A DNA stretch of 64,000 nt from VAZQ01 sp046733355 (lineage in GTDB: Bacteria; Pseudomonadota; Alphaproteobacteria; Rhizobiales; Xanthobacteraceae), in assembly GCA_046733355.1 (NCBI GenBank), contig JBKPOZ010000010.1, positions 1 to 64,000 of the forward strand. Reading direction: 5' to 3'. Position numbers and translations under genes: made by a program. Under the pieces are notes generated by a model, which worked only from the letters and a program-made list of their open reading frames with translations, did no database searches and was not told the DNA's origin. Positions 42,298-50,844 of this stretch are shown in pieces; the first letter of the stretch is position 1; each line of letters starts with the position of its first letter.

Positions 42298-43230
42298 GTG
42301 CGTCCCCTGAAGCTTGATCAACTCAAGGCTTTTGTGGAGGTGGCCAGGCACGGAAGCTTCACCGCTGCCGCCAAGGTGATGAACCTGACACAACCGGCAA
42401 TTACGCACCAGGTTCGTGAACTGGAGAACCGCTTCCAGGTCGCCCTCTTCGAGCGCGCGGGTAACCGCGTTTATCCAACGAGCGCCGCCAGGAAATTGAT
42501 CGAGTATGCCGTGCCCCTGCTTGAGCAGGATGCGCGCACCCGCTCGGCCATGCATGGATTTGTCGAGGGCGTGCTCAAGCACGTGAGGATCGGCTCGAGC
42601 ATGACCACATTGATGTATCTGTTGCCGCCTGTGCTGCGCCAGCTCAAAGCCGATCAACCCGCCCTGGAGATCAATCTCAAGACGGGACTGACCAGCAGCA
42701 CGCTCCGCCTGCTCACGGAAAACGAGCTGGATCTCGGGCTGTGCGCGCTGCCCGTGCAGGATCCCGCATTCGAGGTCGTTCCGCTTTTGAGCGATGACCT
42801 GCTTGCGATTCTCCCCGCCATGCTTCCGCACACCCCCGAGACCGTGAAGCCGGGTTTCCTTTGCTGTGTGCCGCTCATTTTGGGAAACACGGAGTCGGCG
42901 TTGCGGCGCAGCGTTACGCAATGGCTGGCGCAGGCCGGTCCGGTGCCCAAGCCGGTGATGGAGCTGGACAACGTGGAGGCGATCAAGCGCGTCGTTGGCG
43001 CGGGGCTTGGCAGCTCCATTGTGCCCGCCGTGGCGCTGGGCGCGGACAGGATTGCAGGGACAAATGTTGCCGTGAGACCGATCGATCCGCCGATGCGTCG
43101 GCAGATCGGGTTGGTGAAGATCCGCCGTAAGCGGATGTCGGACGCGGTTTCGACCGTGTATGAAGCATTGCTGAGCCTGCGAAAGCGGCGCCGCGGCTCA
43201 AACGGCTTGGGCATGGGTACGGCAGCCTGA
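42298..43230 (+). CDS. LysR-family transcriptional regulator
   Basis: LysR regulator of 310 aa beginning at GTG 42298 (an ATG at 42293 is out of frame and stops at once). The HTH is KLDQLKAFVEVARHGSFTAAAKVMNLTQPAITHQVRELE; the effector domain follows from about residue 90 (VRIGSSMTTLMYLLPPVLRQL). It probably controls the divergent small exported protein. The remnant at 33670 is a decayed relative. Confidence 0.92.
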   Translation: MRPLKLDQLKAFVEVARHGSFTAAAKVMNLTQPAITHQVRELENRFQVALFERAGNRVYPTSAARKLIEYAVPLLEQDARTRSAMHGFVEGVLKHVRIGSSMTTLMYLLPPVLRQLKADQPALEINLKTGLTSSTLRLLTENELDLGLCALPVQDPAFEVVPLLSDDLLAILPAMLPHTPETVKPGFLCCVPLILGNTESALRRSVTQWLAQAGPVPKPVMELDNVEAIKRVVGAGLGSSIVPAVALGADRIAGTNVAVRPIDPPMRRQIGLVKIRRKRMSDAVSTVYEALLSLRKRRRGSNGLGMGTAA

Positions 43231-43443
43231 TTTGCCCTCAGGGGCAGCTTGCCCGGCAAGCCATTGCCCGCTTCGGTCTTCTTCGGCTTCGCGATCGAAC
43301 CGACGAGGCCTTGAAGCGGCCAATCCCAATATCAATCAAAATGCTACTACCCCTCGGGCGCTCCCCGCTTCGGCGGAGGCGCTGCGGTGCGCCGCGGATT
43401 TGCGCAGCCTGCAGCTCGGCTGCCTTTTCAGGAACGGATCTCC

Positions 43444-44277
43444 ATGAACGACAATACCGCGCAAAAAAATTCGGCGGCATTCCGCCTCCCGGCCCTGGAT
43501 ACCGATTTTCTGCTGGGCGATTCCATGCGCGGCGTCCGCCTCCAGCTCGAATATGCAAAAGCGGAAGAGAGGCTGCGCGCCTGGGTCGTTCGCTCCACCA
43601 TCGTGGTCTTTGGCAGCGCGCGCGTGTTACCGCACGGGAGTGAAGATCCGGGCATCTCCACCGCAACATTGCCCCCTGGAGCGGCGCCGCGTCCCGGAGA
43701 TCGATCAGCGCGGTGGTATGAGGAGGCGCGGCGCTTCGGGCGGCTCGCGTCGGAACGGGGAGGAGCGCTCATTTCCCACGGCGGCATCCGCGACAATGTA
43801 ATCGCCACTGGCGGCGGCCCCGGCATCATGGAGGCCGCGAACCGCGGCGCGGCGGAAGCCGGTGCGCCGTCCATTGGCTTCAATATCGGACTTCCGCTCG
43901 AGCAGCAGCCCAACGCCTATTCCACGCCTGATCTTACGTTCCAGTTTCATTATTTCGCGGTGCGTAAACTGCATTTCGCGATGCGCGCCAACGCGCTGGT
44001 CGTCTTCCCCGGGGGCTTCGGCACGCTCGATGAGCTATTCGAGTTGCTCACCCTGGCGCAGACACACAAGATGCCGCCGATACCCGTGGTGCTCGTCGAC
44101 AAAGCGTACTGGAGCCGCGTCATCAACTTTGCAACGCTCGCCGACGAGAGCATGATCTCTGAAGCCGACCTCGACCTGTTCGGTTATGCGAGCGATGCTG
44201 AAAGCGCGTGGCAGGAGCTCGTCAAGCGCGGATTGAAAGCCGGCCCGCGCCCGCCTGGTTATCCATCGGTCGACTAA
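43444..44277 (+). CDS. LOG-family (TIGR00730-like) protein
   Basis: A protein of 277 aa with the Rossmann-like LOG fold: GSARV near residue 60, GGGPGIMEAANRGA and PGGFGTLDELFELLTL, the family's PGGxGTxxE nucleotide-binding motif. LOG proteins are cytokinin-nucleoside-monophosphate phosphoribohydrolases or, in many bacteria, general purine/pyrimidine nucleotide 5'-monophosphate N-glycosidases. It is longer than minimal LOG (about 190 aa), with an 80-residue N-terminal addition. The start at 43444 follows GGAT. The phospholipase-D gene follows after 24 nt. Confidence 0.88.
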   Translation: MNDNTAQKNSAAFRLPALDTDFLLGDSMRGVRLQLEYAKAEERLRAWVVRSTIVVFGSARVLPHGSEDPGISTATLPPGAAPRPGDRSARWYEEARRFGRLASERGGALISHGGIRDNVIATGGGPGIMEAANRGAAEAGAPSIGFNIGLPLEQQPNAYSTPDLTFQFHYFAVRKLHFAMRANALVVFPGGFGTLDELFELLTLAQTHKMPPIPVVLVDKAYWSRVINFATLADESMISEADLDLFGYASDAESAWQELVKRGLKAGPRPPGYPSVD

Positions 44278-44301
44278 TAGACATACCCAGCTCAGATCGA
44301 G

Positions 44302-45417
44302 GTGACACACTTGGCAGTGGACACGGTTTCGGCGGCCGACGATCAGATAGAGCTAACATTTCTGCGGCAGGAGGGAGCCGATCCGTTCATCCATAGCCCC
44401 GCCCGCGCTGCGCAGATCGCAGAGGTCGCCGGCAGGATCGCGCATTTCATCAACGAGGCGGCAAGGACACTGGACATTGCCATCTACGATTTTCGCCTCC
44501 ATGACCAGGCGGCGACAATCGTCGCGAATGCGTTGCGGGCACGCGCGCGCAACAGCGTCGCAATTCGCATCGCGTATGACGCGACGACGGATAGCGGGCC
44601 TGAAAACATGCCCGCCGTTTCACCCGTCCACCTCGAGGCAGACAAGAAGCCGGCCGGCACCGAGAGCTTCGTGCGCTCATTCGCCGACATTGCAGAGATC
44701 AAAGGCATAACCGGATTTCGGGTATTGATGCATAGCAAGTACATGGTTCGCGACGGCGGCTCCCCCGAAGCCGCAGTATTCGCCGGCTCATCGAACTATA
44801 CGAACGATTCCTGGGGATTGCAGGAGAACAATCTTTTGTCCCTGCGTTCGGAGTCCCTTGCTTCCTGTTTCTCGAAAAATTTTGCGGCGCTCATCGCAAG
44901 TGCGACCATCGTGGAAAGTCCCGACGATCACGCCCCCGCTACGGTTCGCGTTGCCGGCGTGCCGGTAACCGTTGCCTTCGCGCCGGGACAGAGCCCGGCA
45001 ATCATCAAGGAGATTGTCGGAGCGATTGCCGCTGCGCGCAGACGTCTTTACGTGGCGTCCGTGGTCCTTTCATCGGGTCCCATTCTGGCAGCATTGTCGG
45101 AGGCGATTGACCGCGGCATGCCGCTGGGCGGTCTCTATGACGGTCCGCAAATGGATCAGGTGGAACGGCAATGGCAAGACGCCCATGTCGGCGCCGACAA
45201 AGTCAACACCTGGCAGAAAGTCGCCAAGCGCCTCGTGCGCAAGAATTCGGTCGCATATGATCGCGGCAAGCCGCACCAGCCGCATAATTTCATGCACAAC
45301 AAGCTGGTGATTGCCGATCACGTCGTCGTGACCGGGAGCTTCAATCTCTCAAATCATGCGATGGGCAATGCAGAAAACGTGCTTCTGCTTCGGGACGCGG
45401 GCATCGCCTCCAAATAA
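44302..45417 (+). CDS. phospholipase D-like protein
   Basis: A protein of 371 aa with two HKD half-sites: HSKYMVRD at about residue 143 and HNKLVIAD at about 332, each followed by the GSxNxx segment (AGSSNYTNDSW, TGSFNLSNHAM). The start is GTG at 44302 after GATCGAGG. No signal peptide. The family includes phospholipases, nucleases and transphosphatidylases; the paired motifs give a complete active site, but the substrate is unknown. Probably co-transcribed with the LOG gene. Confidence 0.9.
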   Translation: MTHLAVDTVSAADDQIELTFLRQEGADPFIHSPARAAQIAEVAGRIAHFINEAARTLDIAIYDFRLHDQAATIVANALRARARNSVAIRIAYDATTDSGPENMPAVSPVHLEADKKPAGTESFVRSFADIAEIKGITGFRVLMHSKYMVRDGGSPEAAVFAGSSNYTNDSWGLQENNLLSLRSESLASCFSKNFAALIASATIVESPDDHAPATVRVAGVPVTVAFAPGQSPAIIKEIVGAIAAARRRLYVASVVLSSGPILAALSEAIDRGMPLGGLYDGPQMDQVERQWQDAHVGADKVNTWQKVAKRLVRKNSVAYDRGKPHQPHNFMHNKLVIADHVVVTGSFNLSNHAMGNAENVLLLRDAGIASK

Positions 45418-45473
45418 GAAGCTTACATCGCCCAGCTGATGGCAACATACAAATAGTTTTCTGTGCCGGCGAA

Positions 45474-46514
45474 TCATTCGGCTTTGACGCTGGCTGCCTT
45501 GATGATCGGCGTCCAGCGCGCGATTTCACTCTTGACCAGCGCCACCAGCGCTTGTGGACCGCGCGCTGACCTGGCTGGAATGTCACAGCCCAGATCGAGC
45601 AAGCGCCTGCGCACGCCCTCGTCATCGAGTGCCTGATCGAGCGCATCGGTCAGCTTGTGCAGTACCGGCGTCGGCGTGCCCCTGGGGGCAAACAAGGCGT
45701 TCCACGCCGACGCATCGAACCCGGCCAAGCCGGCCTCCTTCGAGGTCGGAACATTCGGAAGCGCCGGACTGCGCTCGGCTGTGGTGATGGCGTAACCCTT
45801 CGCCGTGCCGCCGTTAACGTGGTGAACGGCGTCCGGAATGACGTTGCAGATGTAATCGACCTGTCCGCCGAGCAATGCATTCATGGCCGGGCCGGCGCCG
45901 TTGAACGGCACAAAGGTCGGTTGCACGCCGATCAGCGAATGAAGGAGCAGGCATGTCGCGTGCGTGATCGAGCCGACCCCCGCATGCGCCACGTTCACTT
46001 TCGCGACATTCGTCTTCACATAGCGGATGAATTGCTGGAGGTCGTCGGCAGGAAAATCTTTCCGCGCGGTGATCACGATCGGCAGACCGGCAATCATGCC
46101 GATCGGCTCGAAATCGACCTGCGGGTTGTAGGCGAGGTTCGGATAGAGAGCCACCGCGGCGGCATGCGTGCCCATCTGACCAACCTGGAGAGTATAGCCA
46201 TCGGGGCTGGCGCGCATCGTTCGCGTCGTGCCGGTGGTTCCGCCGGCGCCCGTCACGTTCTCAATGACGAACTGTTGTCCGAGCGCTCGCGAGACATAGT
46301 CAGCAATGATGCGGCCAATAACGTCGGTCGCCCCGCCGGGAGCGAACGGCACGATCACCGTGACCGGTCGCGACGGATAGGCGTTTGCGCGAGCGAAGCG
46401 CGAGACAGGCGAAAGCGCGGCAGCGCCCAGTGCGAGATGCAGCAATCGGCGGCGGGAAAGTCTCGTGGTGTGCCCCCAAGATGATCGGATTTCCGGCGCA
46501 AGGCGCAGGAGCAA
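45474..46514 (-). CDS. Bug-type (TctC family) binding protein
   Basis: Tripartite-tricarboxylate-transporter receptor family protein of 346 aa. A twin-arginine-like or Sec signal (RRRLLHLALGAAALSPVSRFARA) is followed by YPSRPVTVIVPFAPGGATDVIGR and GGTTGTTRTMRASPDGYTL, then GQVDYICNVIPDAV. These periplasmic proteins bind carboxylates. No tctA/tctB membrane partner is adjacent. It is convergent with the phospholipase-D gene. Confidence 0.9.
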   Translation of the reverse strand: MLLRLAPEIRSSWGHTTRLSRRRLLHLALGAAALSPVSRFARANAYPSRPVTVIVPFAPGGATDVIGRIIADYVSRALGQQFVIENVTGAGGTTGTTRTMRASPDGYTLQVGQMGTHAAAVALYPNLAYNPQVDFEPIGMIAGLPIVITARKDFPADDLQQFIRYVKTNVAKVNVAHAGVGSITHATCLLLHSLIGVQPTFVPFNGAGPAMNALLGGQVDYICNVIPDAVHHVNGGTAKGYAITTAERSPALPNVPTSKEAGLAGFDASAWNALFAPRGTPTPVLHKLTDALDQALDDEGVRRRLLDLGCDIPARSARGPQALVALVKSEIARWTPIIKAASVKAE

Positions 46515-46733
46515 TCTTAACTCGAGCGCCAGGTTATTCGAAGGGGAGCATTTCCGCTCCGGCGCTCGTTTGCCGCATGTCTATTCAAGGTGAATACGGA
46601 GAAAAGCTTGGGCTCAGGGGCGGTACAAATTGCTTGCGCTTGCCGACGAGGTGGTTGAATAACCGTGGCAGCCCTACCACGGCAACTGTGCTATGCTTTT
46701 GAATTGTTTGCAAAGGAGGCCGCGGAAGGCGAG

Positions 46734-47708
46734 ATGAGGCGTCGCGATTTCATCACGCTCGTCGGCACCGCGGCGGCCGCGTGGCCAGCCTCGTTGCGCG
46801 CTGAGCAGGGAAAGCGGATTCAGCGCGTGGGCGTCTTGCTGTTTGGAACTCCGGATAATGACCCTAACCTCGGGGCATTCCTCCGAGGACTGCGGGAGCT
46901 GGGCTACATTGAAGGACAGAACATTGCCATTGAGTATCGCTATGCGGAGGGCAAACCAGAACAGCTGCGCAGCCTTGCGGGAGAGCTGGTCGCGGCGAAG
47001 CCTGATGTCATCTTTGCGCTGGGTGGCGATGTGGCACCATCCGCAAGGGTTGCGACGAATACGATACCGGTCGTAGTCGCCGTCAGTAACGATCCGGTTC
47101 AAGCCGGCCTGGTCGCAAGCCTTGCCCATCCGGGAGGGAATATTACCGGCGTGACCTTCGTTTCCTCCGATCTCGCGGCCAAGCGTCTACAGCTCCTGCG
47201 TGAGATTGCTCCGAAGCTGGTGCGCGTAGCCGTCGTGTGGAATCCAGATCACGTGGACCCGGAATATCGGGAAACGCAGGCTGCTGCAAAGGCATTAGGC
47301 ATACAGATTCAGTCGCTGGAAGTCCGAAGCGCAGAAGATTTTGAGCCGGCATTCCAGATTGCAGCGCGTGCACAGATCGAGGCGCTCATTCCCATTTCAT
47401 CTCGACTGATGCTCATCAATCGTGACCGCATTCTCGGGTTTTCGAGACAACACCAACTGTTGCTTGCATCAGGCTTTGGACCTTGGGCAAGGGAAGGTGC
47501 GCTCCTGAGCTACGGGCCCGATCTTGACGCAAGCATGCGGCGTGCGGCAGCGTACGTGGACAAGATCCTGCACGGCGCAAGACCGGGCGAACTCCCCATG
47601 GAGCAACCCACGAAATTTCAGCTGGTGATCAACGGCAAGACTGCGAAATCGCTGGGGCTCGACATCCCACCGACCCTGCTCGCCACGGCCGATCAAATCG
47701 TAGAATAG
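46734..47708 (+). CDS. ABC-type sugar/Trp-like binding protein
   Basis: A protein of 324 aa of the ABC_sub_bind (YtfQ/TrpX-like) family. Its start MRRRDFITLVGTAAAAWPASLRAEQ is a twin-arginine-type signal. The body shows VGVLLFGTPDNDPNLGAFLRGL, IEYRYAEGKPEQL, PVVVAVSNDPVQAGLVASLAHPGGNITGV and CGGGG-free C-terminus ending PPTLLATADQIVE. Many such orphan binding proteins with Tat signals occur in Bradyrhizobium relatives. Ligand unknown, no permease nearby. Confidence 0.88.
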   Translation: MRRRDFITLVGTAAAAWPASLRAEQGKRIQRVGVLLFGTPDNDPNLGAFLRGLRELGYIEGQNIAIEYRYAEGKPEQLRSLAGELVAAKPDVIFALGGDVAPSARVATNTIPVVVAVSNDPVQAGLVASLAHPGGNITGVTFVSSDLAAKRLQLLREIAPKLVRVAVVWNPDHVDPEYRETQAAAKALGIQIQSLEVRSAEDFEPAFQIAARAQIEALIPISSRLMLINRDRILGFSRQHQLLLASGFGPWAREGALLSYGPDLDASMRRAAAYVDKILHGARPGELPMEQPTKFQLVINGKTAKSLGLDIPPTLLATADQIVE

Positions 47709-47804
47709 GGCGCTGCCAACCCGAAGTTTGCTGCAGCACGGGCGTTGGTTTTAGACTTGCGCGGGGCGAGCTATGCCCGGGTGGATCAATCAGCGAGGAA
47801 AGCT

Positions 47805-48089
47805 ATGGCGCTGGGTAAATTTATCATCGAGAGAGATATTCCGAAGGTTGGCACCTTCGAGCGCGAACAGCTTCGCGGCGCGGCAGCGAAATCGAACGGG
47901 GTACTACGCCAGCTTGGTCCCGACATCCAGTGGGTTGAATCCTACGTCGCCGATGACAAGACGTTCTGCGTCTATCTCGCCAAAGACGAGCACATCATTC
48001 GCAGGCACGCTGAGATGAGCGGCTTTCCGGCAACAAAGATAACCGAGGTGCGCAAGATGATCGACCCGACCACGGAAGGTCCAGACTGA
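47805..48089 (+). CDS. DUF4242 small protein
   Basis: A protein of 94 aa starting MALGKFIIERDIPKVG, with VLRQLGPDIQWVESYVADDKTFCVYLAKDE and HAEMSGFPATKITEVRKMIDP. This is the DUF4242 (SCO4226-like) ferredoxin-like fold; one member binds nickel. Cys and His residues in FCVYLAKDEHIIRRHAEMSG could be ligands. The ATG at 47805 follows GAGGAAAGCT. Confidence 0.85.
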   Translation: MALGKFIIERDIPKVGTFEREQLRGAAAKSNGVLRQLGPDIQWVESYVADDKTFCVYLAKDEHIIRRHAEMSGFPATKITEVRKMIDPTTEGPD

Positions 48090-48142
48090 TCAAGGAAAAC
48101 GGCGCGAGTTCCTCCTGCCGGGGCGCAGGAGTCCTGTTGTGT

Positions 48143-48915
48143 TCAGCCCGATAGGCCGGCGATGCGGCTGAATCGCTGTCTCTGCTCTTCGCCAAGCAGG
48201 TTATAGAAGGCGCGAGCGCAGGCTCGATCAGTTGGGCCGCGCGCAGCGCTGCACGCAGTTGTGCCTCGATCTGCTCGAAGCGCTCCAACACGGCAGTCGG
48301 CGGTGTGGGCGCGCACTGCCGCTGCAAAGTATCGCCGGCCTGTACCAGCGCATGCTGAAGATCGTGCAGCGCTGCGCGTTGCGCGGAATCGACGCGCAGC
48401 TCGCGCGCCATGGCTTCGACTGGCAGCAAGGAAAAAAGCGCAGGCGAACTCACAGGACACTGCGCCCGGGACGATGCGGACGCCGTCAGCTGTTCCCGCT
48501 GCGTGTCGTTGAGCGCAGCGTAAAAACGCGCAAGCGCGGGGCGCATGCGGTCGATCTCCTGCAGCATGTCCGAAAGGCGCGCCTGCAGCGCCTGCATGCG
48601 CGCGATGGGGGTGCCTGGCAGCGCCTGGCTGCATGATGCCCTGAGCGTCTCCAGCGCCGCGCCGGCCGTATCGTTCAATGCTTCGAGCGCCACGCGCTGC
48701 GCATCGTCGAGATGCAACGTTTGCGCGATTTGCTCGACGGGCCATGCGGCAACGGTGCCACATGGCGGGTCCATGGCGCGCTCTCCTGGCGCACGGGCCG
48801 CCGCATAGGCGCTCACAGCCGGGCCGCCAAAAATGCCCTGGTAGAGATCCGGATAAGGGTAAGGCCAGAAGCCGTCGTCGGCATAGGGATCGCCACGGAG
48901 ATAGGCGTCAGCGCG
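48143..48915 (-). pseudogene. LTXXQ/Spy-like periplasmic protein, broken
   Basis: Repeated helical units of the LTXXQ/CpxP type: LDDAQRVALEALNDTAGAAL, RPALARFYAALNDTQREQL, VDSAQRAALHDL and, after a frameshift near 48210, RFYNLLGEEQRQRFSRI ending at 48143. The shift (CTCGCGCCTTCTAT where CGCGCTTC is expected) looks like a one-base loss. At the 5' side the frame is open to the argB stop with Tyr/Pro-rich sequence (DPYADDGFWPYPYPDLYQG) but has no ATG or signal peptide; GTG at 48816 is the only usable start. Probably truncated and inactive. Confidence 0.65.
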
Positions 48916-49798
48916 TCACCAGGGTGCCGGCACCGTGATCAGTGAGCAGCTCGAGCAGCACCGCATGCGGCACCTTGCCGTCGAGAATGACGACCCCCTC
49001 GACCCCCTGTTCCAGCGCATAGATGCAGGTCTCAATCTTCGGAATCATGCCTTCGGAGATGGTGCCGTCGGCAATCAGGGCGCGCGCATCGTCAACCGAG
49101 AGCTGCTTGATCAGCGCCTTCGATTTATCCAGCACGCCCGCCACGTCCGTGAGCAGCAACAGGCGCTTGGCCTTGAGCGCGCCGGCAATCGCGCCGGCGA
49201 ACGTGTCGGCATTCACGTTATACGTGGTCCCGTCTTTCGACGTCGCCAGCGGCGCCAGCACCGGGATCAAATCGCGGCCGAGGATCTGCGTGAGCACGGT
49301 GCTGTCGACGCTCTCCGGCTCGCCCACAAAGCCGAGATCGACGAAGCGCTCGATGTGCGATTTGGGATCCACCACGGTGCGGCTCAGCTTGCGCGCGGTG
49401 ACCATGTTGCCGTCCTTGCCGCACAGGCCGACCGCCTTGCCGCCGGCCTCGTTAATGAAGCCGACGATCTGCTTGTTGATCGAGCCGGCAAGCACCATCT
49501 CGACGATCTCGATCGTCGCCGCATCGGTGATGCGCAGGCCGCCGGCAAATTCCGATTTGATGCCGAGCCGCTTGAGCATATCGCCGATTTGCGGCCCACC
49601 GCCGTGCACCACCACGGGATTGATCGCAGTCTGCTCGAGCAGCACGATGTCGCGCGCAAAGCTGCGCGCGAGATCGTCCTCGCCCATGGCATGCCCGCCG
49701 TATTTGACCACGACGATCTCGTCGTCGTAGCGCTGCATATGGGGCAGCGCTTCGGAAAGGACGCGGGCGATGTCGTGCGGAGTCATATGTTTAATCAT
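48908..49798 (-). CDS. argB: acetylglutamate kinase
   Basis: Amino-acid-kinase fold enzyme of 296 aa (start 49798, or MTPHDIA at 49786 as in many relatives). VVKYGGHAMG, VVHGGGPQIGDML, GGLRITD and NADTFAGAIAGALKA are the ATP- and substrate-site signatures. It catalyses the second step of arginine synthesis. Both candidate starts touch the palindromic repeat at 49802-49912. Its neighbours engB and yidC are the usual Rhizobiales order. Confidence 0.96.
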   Translation of the reverse strand: MIKHMTPHDIARVLSEALPHMQRYDDEIVVVKYGGHAMGEDDLARSFARDIVLLEQTAINPVVVHGGGPQIGDMLKRLGIKSEFAGGLRITDAATIEIVEMVLAGSINKQIVGFINEAGGKAVGLCGKDGNMVTARKLSRTVVDPKSHIERFVDLGFVGEPESVDSTVLTQILGRDLIPVLAPLATSKDGTTYNVNADTFAGAIAGALKAKRLLLLTDVAGVLDKSKALIKQLSVDDARALIADGTISEGMIPKIETCIYALEQGVEGVVILDGKVPHAVLLELLTDHGAGTLVTR

Positions 49799-49801
49799 GC
49801 T

Positions 49802-49912
49802 CGGCCGTCATTCCGGCCGAGGCCCAAACGGGCCGAGAGCCGGAATCCATAACCCCCGGCCTGTGGTTATGGGTTCCGGGCTCGCCGCTTTCGCGGCGCC
49901 CCGGAATGACGG
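49802..49912. repeat. GTCATTCCGG-type palindromic repeat
   Basis: CGGCCGTCATTCCGGCCGAG and later CGCCCCGGAATGACGG, with inner pairs GGGCCGAGAGCCGGAATCCA and GGGTTCCGGGCTC. A second copy is at 50728-50829. The pair bracket engB. Confidence 0.82.
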
Positions 49913-50048
49913 TTTGTTTAACCGGCTCATTCAATGGGCGAAAGGCGGTACTATCGCGGGTCTAAACTCACCGACGTAGATCTGCCGCTCTCGGCCTCGG
50001 CATGACTGATGACGGTCCGCGCCGCGATAACGGCCTCGAGACCTTCCT

Positions 50049-50732
50049 TCATGAGCGCCTGCGCTCCTGCACCAGGCGCGCAATGGCGGCGCGCAACTCC
50101 GGCACTCCCGTCCCGGTACGCGCCGACGTTACCAGGACCTCCGGGTATGCGGCCGGATGGGCGGTAAGCGCTGCGCTCGTGTTCCGGATCAGCTCGGCGA
50201 GCGCGAGCAGTTGCGTGTCATCGCTCTTCGTCAGCACGACCTGATAGTTCACGGCAGCCTTGTCCAGCGTCGAAATGAGATCATCATCGATGGGCTTGAG
50301 ACCGTGCCGCGCATCGACAAGCAGATAGAGGCGAGCGAGGTTGGCGCGTCCTTTCAGATAGGCGTGAATGAGCGCGCCCCATGCCGCGGCCTTGTGCTTC
50401 GGCGCTGCCGCGTAGCCGTAGCCTGGCATGTCCACCATGGTCAGCGATGCCGGGCCCTCAAAGAAAATCAGCTCCCGGGTGCGTCCCGGCGTATGCGAGG
50501 TGCGCGCGAGCGCGCGGCGCCCGGTAAGCGCATTGATGAGGCTCGATTTGCCCACGTTCGAGCGGCCGGCAAACGCAATCTCGATGCGGCCCGGCTTGGG
50601 CAAAGATTCGATGCCGGCCGCAGCAGTTGCGAAATGCCACTCTCCGGCAAACAATTTGCGCCCCGCCTCGAGTTCGCCCGGGGTGAAGGTTGCGTGCAGA
50701 GCTGCTACCGCGGCCCCGAACTCGCCGGTCAT
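50049..50732 (-). CDS. engB: ribosome-biogenesis GTPase EngB/YsxC
   Basis: GTPase of 227 aa. G1 GRSNVGKSS, G2 region TPGRTRELIFF, G3 DMPGYGYA and G4 TKSD are in order. It acts in 50S subunit assembly. The start ATG at 50732 (MTGEFGAAV) lies inside the flanking palindromic repeat (CCGGTCATTCCGG), so the repeat supplies the initiation codon; the frame upstream to 50888 is repeat sequence. It follows yidC. Confidence 0.94.
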   Translation of the reverse strand: MTGEFGAAVAALHATFTPGELEAGRKLFAGEWHFATAAAGIESLPKPGRIEIAFAGRSNVGKSSLINALTGRRALARTSHTPGRTRELIFFEGPASLTMVDMPGYGYAAAPKHKAAAWGALIHAYLKGRANLARLYLLVDARHGLKPIDDDLISTLDKAAVNYQVVLTKSDDTQLLALAELIRNTSAALTAHPAAYPEVLVTSARTGTGVPELRAAIARLVQERRRS

Positions 50733-50829
50733 TCCGGGGCGCTGCGAAGCACCGAACCCGGAATCCATAACCACAGGCCTGGGTTTATGGATTCCGGCTC
50801 TCGGCCTGCGGCCTCGGCCGGAATGACGG
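50728..50829. repeat. GTCATTCCGG-type palindromic repeat
   Basis: CCGGTCATTCCGGGGCGC ... GCCTCGGCCGGAATGACGGG with an inner GAATCCATAACCACAGGCC / GGGTTTATGGATTC pair. Copy of 49802-49912; it fills the yidC-engB gap and overlaps the engB start. Confidence 0.85.
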
Positions 50830-50844
50830 GGCCGAGAATGACGA

